10,761 bases of DNA from Botryococcus braunii (lineage: Eukaryota; Chlorophyta; Trebouxiophyceae). Positions 6,201-10,761 of the stretch are shown one piece after another. The notes under the pieces were generated by a model. The model was not told the origin of the DNA. It did not search any database and worked only from the letters and a program-made list of their open reading frames with translations. The stretch is from NCBI GenBank assembly GCA_002005505.1, contig KV908440.1:187501-198261 (forward strand), written 5' to 3'. The position numbers and the translations under genes are program-made. How positions within the stretch are numbered: position 1 is the stretch's first letter; each line of letters starts with the position of its first letter.

Positions 6201-6926
6201 TGCTTACCCAGCCCTCTATGGAACTGGTGATTTTATATAACGCTTAGTAGCTGCTGTATTGTCTAGTACTGGCTCGAAGATTGATGTATCTGTTAAACAA
6301 TAAACATGGCGCACTTTTAATATGCACGAGTAAACCTTCGACTGATACGTAAATTGTAACGCCGAAAGAACACATTATTTTTAAAAGCCGAAGTCCGATG
6401 TATCGTTTCAGTTGAACTCTGCATTTGATGAAATTGCAAACGCTCTTTCCTCCGCGACGCCAACTATCATTAAGAAAATCAGATAATGGCTCAGTGGGTT
6501 TCAAGACCTGGTCTGCGCCGAGTTACATTGATATGCAAATTCTACTCACAAAATATCCAAAAACCCAGGGAAACATACAAGTAACAGATGGAAGGCATGA
6601 CCTGGAAGCCCAATGACATTGAAGTATCACCAGCGATATCACCATCGATGTTTTTCGCACTTGTTATGAAACCAACGTCAGTGCTTGTAATGGGACGCAG
6701 GAGCATTTTGACAAGTCTTTGGTCATCCTTCACGGCCGGTAAATTTAGAACAGTTAACCTTATATTGTCCAACACACCGCCTGCAAATCATGAAATACTT
6801 TGTTTACATAAGAACAAGTCATCGGGATGGCCGTATCTCCAACCTTATTTTCACACAGCCAGATGAAAACCCTGACGTGAGTTATGATTTACAATCAAAT
6901 GCCTTGGCACTGAATGGACAATTCAT
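113..6926 (-). CDS. Multi-exon MDR-superfamily oxidoreductase (enoyl-reductase-like), whole gene
   Basis: Proposed exons in transcript order are 6926-6893, 6780-6602, 6090-5884, 5364-5235, 4787-4574, 3967-3873, 1064-931, 472-266 and 205-113. Every junction is GT-AG and every phase agrees, giving about 430 residues. The family is medium-chain dehydrogenase/reductase, close to the quinone oxidoreductase, mitochondrial trans-2-enoyl-CoA reductase and polyketide-synthase enoyl-reductase branch. Such enzymes reduce a C=C bond with NAD(P)H. Landmarks in order are LVKMLLRPITSTD (GroES-like N-terminus), SLGFQ|GLGVISSG, RVVVF, GTWQDF, DEAAAYF, the glycine-rich turn STGSA|GFALARILA, VIIAVRDDE, EGKGVDAAV, and a C-terminal LEKAISAQ helix before DVLLAY. 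No zinc ligands of the alcohol-dehydrogenase type are apparent. The usual length is 320-380 residues; the excess lies in exons 5 and 6. Retroelements fill the intron before exon 7. The substrate is unknown. Confidence 0.68.
266..472 (-). CDS. MDR gene exon 8, C-terminal helices
   Basis: Reads LFETGNHDMGIHIKRFSSWH, LETYVTALSKEDLQALYENA and WHLAKCDDKLGEGGLGLW. The pattern 'fvEiG..d........F....l..y....s.e.l..l......la' matches the C-terminal half of enoyl-reductase-type MDR proteins. In the unspliced frame a TGA follows at 260-262. A donor at 265 (TAT|GTTTGA) would avoid it, as would GG|GTTGGG at 311, which would shorten the exon. Confidence 0.6.
473..930 (-). other. MDR intron 7 (458 bases)
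   Basis: AT-rich. Two acceptors are possible at its end: CTTTACCTTCCTTTAACAG near 537 (better polypyrimidine tract, but its open frame does not lead into exon 8) and TTTCTTCTGTGCACTGGTATGCAG at 473. The frame of exon 8 stays open up to 520. No other features seen. Confidence 0.5.
931..1064 (-). CDS. MDR gene exon 7, GKGVD strand
   Basis: 134 bases, phase 1 in and phase 0 out, acceptor CCTTCCACATGCAG, donor CTG|GTTGCT. It encodes GKGVDAAVLMEGSDKNLWRP and then LGHATRTLGAGQRFFLLC. This is the 'gkGVD.vld..g......l..gGr.v..' portion that an MDR protein needs between the third Rossmann strand and the C-terminal helices. The exon was found because the rest of the gene predicted such a piece, and its phase fits exon 6 exactly. 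The last eight residues before the donor do not match the family, so the donor is uncertain. Confidence 0.65.
1091..2515 (-). mobile_element. Retroelement copy C: dead non-LTR element, RT thumb to 3' end
   Basis: Minus strand, running from the end of a reverse-transcriptase domain (2515) to an A6 tail (plus-strand T run 1091-1096). It keeps the most sequence of the three copies, including the RT end, the Cys/His knuckle and the endonuclease-like tail. The 3' UTR has a 10-C run (1123-1132, plus strand) and ends GTATGATTTCCACTTAATGTAAAAAA, the same terminus as copies A and B. The 5' part of the element (any first ORF, the RT palm and the catalytic aspartates) is missing, so this insertion was truncated or later cut. 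I found no convincing target-site duplication. Confidence 0.9.
1155..2515 (-). pseudogene. Reverse transcriptase / RLE-type endonuclease pseudogene of copy C
   Basis: Segments in order: GFPADIRQ and LGVRL*GGPLSA, then VVRTMDRLSVIDDPQVELLL (end of RT and thumb), DIAALPLSGGGLGITRA, LLLSTMRRQALIAL and GWLRAHP. A Cys/His knuckle follows at 1688-1741 (CPLWGMCMDRLGNHAVQC), then YRHNAVRD. Next is RRPDLMF with a second Asp 14 residues after the PD (1496-1546) and a K-x3-Y at about 1400, the layout of the restriction-like endonuclease of R2-type elements. In-frame stops lie at 2430-2432, 2295-2297, 2271-2273, 2102-2104, 1823-1825 and 1802-1804. Frameshifts fall in the G run near 2215-2260 and near 1275. 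The family normally cuts target DNA and primes reverse transcription there; this copy cannot. Confidence 0.88.
2516..2753. other. AT-rich spacer between copies C and A
   Basis: Contains a 12-T run (2528-2539), the direct repeat TGATAAAGAATGGG at 2683-2696 and 2700-2713, and a weak resemblance to the retroelement 3' UTR around 2604-2671 on the minus strand. No open frame looks like a gene. The T run would be an A tail for a minus-strand insertion ending there, which is speculative. Confidence 0.5.
2683..2713. repeat. 14-base direct repeat
   Basis: TGATAAAGAATGGG occurs at 2683-2696 and 2700-2713, separated by three bases. Confidence 0.9.
2754..2764. repeat. Target-site duplication of copy A, tail side
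   Basis: ATTCGTTCCGG directly abuts the A tail of copy A. Its partner is ATTCCCTTCCGG at 3082-3093 on the truncated side. They differ by one substitution plus one base of length, as expected for an old duplication. Confidence 0.55.
2765..3081 (-). mobile_element. Retroelement copy A, 5'-truncated 3' fragment
   Basis: Minus strand, opposite to copy B and sharing about 300 bases with it. It reads LPRVVFRPFAFETFGGLDSA, AAEDFLKRLQGMVNQALVAH, EDLVWFSTHRRVSFAIARAV and ARLPYGG, then a G run (2851-2861), then the 3' UTR ending GTGATTTCCTCTTATGTAAAAAAA. The T run at 2765-2771 on the plus strand is the A tail. The copy is flanked by imperfect direct repeats that fit a target-site duplication, so it looks like a heavily truncated but otherwise complete insertion event. 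Confidence 0.85.
3082..3093. repeat. Target-site duplication of copy A, 5' side
   Basis: ATTCCCTTCCGG lies immediately outside the point where copy A stops matching copies B and C. It pairs with ATTCGTTCCGG at 2754-2764. Confidence 0.55.
3175..3633 (+). mobile_element. Retroelement copy B, 5'-truncated 3' fragment
   Basis: In the plus-strand frame ending at the TAG at 3525-3527 it reads TSPLAASN, then GGAAARAAAGKLASYREVLL, PPRVVFHPFAFETLGGLD, AHEDLAWFPTHRRISFAIAR and ARLPYGG. This matches the C-terminal tail of copy C line by line. Only about 115 codons remain and they contain no stop, so this is the best-kept copy. The 3' UTR carries a 33-base tandem duplication and ends GGTGATTTCCTCTTATGTAA with little A tail. 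The 5' boundary is estimated from loss of similarity to copy C. I found no target-site duplication. Confidence 0.85.
3551..3616 (+). repeat. 33-base tandem duplication in copy B 3' UTR
   Basis: Two adjacent units begin GCCAGCAGCGCTGGC and GCCAGTGGCGCTGGC, each continuing TTCTGTGGTGCGGGG. Copy A has only one such unit, so the duplication is specific to copy B or its source element. Confidence 0.85.
3873..3967 (-). CDS. MDR gene exon 6 (candidate)
   Basis: 95 bases, phase 2 in and phase 1 out, with acceptor ACCATGCAG and donor ACAG|GTATAC. It encodes SGEALEGATNVKAM and then CHVIAHHEIAGKAEEIT, resembling the 'a..VI.h.e......eiTgGkG' segment before the third Rossmann strand. With exon 7 it spells EEITEGKGVDAAV. 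The open frame extends upstream to 4110, so the acceptor is a choice. Included after exon 5 it makes the protein unusually long, so it may be an alternative to the end of exon 5. Confidence 0.5.
3968..4573 (-). other. MDR intron 5 (606 bases), internal palindrome
   Basis: Contains the 18-base palindrome at 4444-4461. One minus-strand frame is open for about 76 codons (roughly 4225-4452) but has no family resemblance I can name. It could be an extra exon. I leave it as intron because its phase at the downstream end does not clearly match exon 6. Confidence 0.4.
4444..4461. repeat. 18-base perfect palindrome
   Basis: CTTAGCTAATTAGCTAAG equals its own reverse complement. It lies inside the proposed MDR intron 5, in AT-rich sequence. 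Palindromes of this size can arise by chance, and no function is claimed. Confidence 0.95.
4574..4787 (-). CDS. MDR gene exon 5, NAD(P)-binding fold
   Basis: Acceptor TTTTCTTGGGCAG|GA is in phase 1, which matches exon 4. The exon reads FALARILAVYAREREAHVII and AVRDDETKGRLLSLLGCEED, a Rossmann beta-alpha-beta unit in which the glycine turn (TGSAGFALAR) is completed by the splice. The 3' end is uncertain. GTCACC at 4573 is a weak donor but gives phase 2, matching exon 6. GTCTAA near 4628 gives phase 1 and would join exon 7 directly, skipping exon 6. GTACCA at 4640 is also phase 1. With no splice the frame closes at 4561. Confidence 0.72.
4788..5234 (-). other. MDR intron 4 (447 bases)
   Basis: Begins GTAAAGC and ends TTTTCTTGGGCAG, both good consensus matches. 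The interior is AT-rich and I see no repeat, gene or mobile element in it. Confidence 0.65.
5235..5364 (-). CDS. MDR gene exon 4, entry to the Rossmann fold
   Basis: 130 bases, phase 0 in and phase 1 out, with a strong CAG|GTAAAG donor at 5234. It encodes LKVAEGVCDEAAAYF, equivalent to the 'vPe.vsdE.AA.f' helix of MDR proteins, then YLQVPRRGYLLSTGSA. The latter is the 'p.G..lL.taa.s' strand leading into the nucleotide-binding turn. The glycine that follows is split across the junction with exon 5 (G|GA). Confidence 0.8.
5365..5883 (-). other. MDR intron 3 (519 bases)
   Basis: Runs from GTAAGG to the acceptor CTTGTCCTGTACATGGTGCAG. Minus-strand sequence just before the acceptor is also open in frame (from 5421), so an upstream acceptor at 5422 would add 19 residues. 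The downstream choice gives DDL|LKVAEGVCDEAAAYF, which fits the family better. No other features seen. Confidence 0.6.
5884..6090 (-). CDS. MDR gene exon 3, catalytic-domain middle
   Basis: 69 codons, entering and leaving in phase 0, between acceptor CAATCCTGTAG and the strong donor CTG|GTAAGG. It begins GLGVISSGQV, which completes the 'lG.eG.GvV..vG' motif with the end of exon 2. It continues to RVVVF and SPIGTWQDFLVTSKDDL, matching the GTW/GSWQ segment of enoyl-reductase-type MDRs. No methionine lies near its start. The opposite strand is also partly open here, but its readings are broken by stops. Confidence 0.78.
6091..6601 (-). other. MDR intron 2 (511 bases)
   Basis: AT-rich and stop-dense in most frames. 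It holds an alternative phase-compatible exon (6317-6463, 48 codons and a stop) that does not resemble MDR sequence. Skipping it restores the conserved SLGFQGLGV stretch, so I treat the whole interval as intron. No repeats or RNA genes seen. Confidence 0.55.
6602..6780 (-). CDS. MDR gene exon 2, GroES-like domain
   Basis: Acceptor TTTGCAG at 6787-6781 and donor CAG|GTCATG at 6601. The exon is 179 bases, entering in phase 1 and leaving in phase 0. It reads NIRLTVLNLPAVKDDQRLVK and then MLLRPITSTDVGF, the usual MDR pattern of leading strand, LVKM and the 'RPI..tD' turn. It ends in SLGFQ, just before the glycine-rich strand continued by exon 3. Confidence 0.75.
6893..6926 (-). CDS. MDR gene exon 1 (start codon)
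   Basis: ATG at 6926 opens MNCPFSAKAFD, and the exon ends in phase 1 at a GTAAAT donor (6892-6887). The split codon T|GC joins it to exon 2, giving FDCGVLDNIRL, which fits the first strands of an MDR protein. The same frame stays open upstream to a possible acceptor at 6964 (TTCTTTGTTGCAG), so an additional 5' exon is an alternative. Confidence 0.55.
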
Positions 6927-7043
6927 GTGTACTTGTAGGGATGCTTTTAAAGGGATCCTTGATCTGCAACAAAGAATACTCCAAGTCATCTACAACCCCA
7001 TTATATTGACTTATGTACGTGGCATCAAAGAGTGCTTGGTTTT

Positions 7044-7172
<129 letters not shown>

Positions 7173-7194
7173 ACGCACGCACGCATGTTAACTG

Positions 7195-7224
7195 TTTGTG
7201 TGTGCATGCGCATGCACACACAAA
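7195..7224. repeat. 30-base perfect palindrome where the repeat switches strand
   Basis: The half-site TTTGTGTGTGCATGC is followed directly by its reverse complement, so the TG repeat turns into CA around GCATGCGCATGC. The dyad centre is 7209/7210. It sits between the two (CA)n tracts and could extrude a cruciform. Confidence 0.95.
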
Positions 7225-7259
7225 GACACGCACACGCACGCACACACACACACACGCAC

Positions 7260-7326
<67 letters not shown>
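7225..7326. repeat. (CA)n microsatellite, second tract
   Basis: CA repeats with CG-containing variants at the start (GCACACGCACG) and a pure run from about 7263. Ends at ACACGCCACATTC. Confidence 0.95.
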
Positions 7327-7328
<2 letters not shown>

Positions 7329-7373
7329 CACATTCATCCATACAATAGCTAGTTGTTCGGTCTATAAGCGATG

Positions 7374-10289
<2,916 letters not shown>

Positions 10290-10761
10290 GTTCTCAGCGC
10301 ACACCAAAGTAGACCTGCAATTGCCACAAGACAGTACTAGTTCCTGGGTGGTTAATTATGGAGAAAATACTTCATGCTTAAAGACGTGTGTGCAGTGGAA
10401 CGTACAATAAATTCATATGCAAGTCAAATTAGGCCCCCATGTCATAAAAGTCATTGCAATCGCCAGAGCACTCTGCGGAAGCGGTGCCTAAGTAGGTGTT
10501 ATTCTTATCGGTTTTATAACCTTTCAAAAAAAAAATAAAAAATAAAAAAAACTAAAATATTTGTTACACCGTGCGAATGATCGCTAAAGTCAAATAGTTG
10601 ACTTTTAAACACTATATGCATTGTATTTAGTTACGATAGCACTTTAGCATAAAGAGAACACTAACATTGATACGCTTTTTCACGTAATCAGTCTTGTTGC
10701 ATTGGTCGGACGTCCCAATATCGTCTTACAGTACAATGCAGTATTTTGTCACGTTGTATCG
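10290..10761. other. Upstream of the ankyrin gene, no gene seen
   Basis: The 5' flank of the ankyrin gene on the minus strand. It contains an A-rich stretch (10525-10551, mostly A with single T breaks) and a small hairpin at 10586-10605. I see no TATA box or initiator I would defend and no further open frame of interest. Confidence 0.5.
10586..10605. repeat. Small inverted repeat, 8-base arms
   Basis: AAAGTCAA and TTGACTTT flank a four-base ATAG loop. It lies about 300 bases upstream of the ankyrin start. Function unknown. Confidence 0.9.

Noticed and set aside
6317..6463. Phase-compatible minus-strand exon with a stop (LASRRKERLQFHQ…)
   Set aside because: It would end the MDR protein early; joining exon 2 directly to exon 3 restores the conserved glycine-rich SLGFQGLGV segment instead.

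Overview
The window is nuclear DNA from a eukaryote. The evidence is protein-coding blocks split by GT-AG introns, long dinucleotide microsatellites, and dead non-LTR retroelement copies ending in A-rich 3' tails. There are no prokaryotic operons or Shine-Dalgarno sites. The lineage cannot be fixed from the sequence; an alga, another protist or a marine invertebrate are all possible. The retroelement islands are GC-rich with G/C homopolymers, while the flanking introns and intergenic DNA are AT-richer.

Both host genes I can support lie on the minus strand. (1) 10289 to 7374 is a two-exon ankyrin-repeat protein of about 662 residues. Its 927-base intron holds a ~200-base (GA)n tract and a ~140-base (GT)n tract. 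Its stop codon sits at the centre of a perfect 30-base palindrome. (2) 6926 to about 113 is a gene in at least nine pieces that open-reading-frame calling misses because most exons are short. Joined at GT-AG sites, the exons keep one reading frame and spell a medium-chain dehydrogenase/reductase (MDR) of the enoyl-reductase type: an N-terminal GroES-like domain, a GTWQ segment, an EAAA helix, a glycine-rich NAD(P)-binding turn formed across a splice junction, and a GKGVD strand. The two genes are tandem, separated by ~450 bases that are mostly (CA)n repeat.

The large MDR intron (1065-3872) is a retroelement graveyard. Copy C (about 1091-2515, minus) keeps the end of a reverse transcriptase plus a Cys/His knuckle and a restriction-like endonuclease (RLE)-like region, broken by at least six stops and two frameshifts. 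Copies A (2765-3081, minus) and B (about 3175-3633, plus) are short 3' fragments of the same family placed head to head. All three share the same 3' terminus, and copy A has a plausible target-site duplication.

The rest is intron or intergenic DNA in which I see only short repeats and palindromes. I found no CRISPR array, tRNA, rRNA or prokaryotic mobile element. The main uncertainties are the middle of the MDR gene (two exons that make the protein longer than usual) and an in-frame TGA near its C-terminus that needs a very short intron or marks a broken gene.
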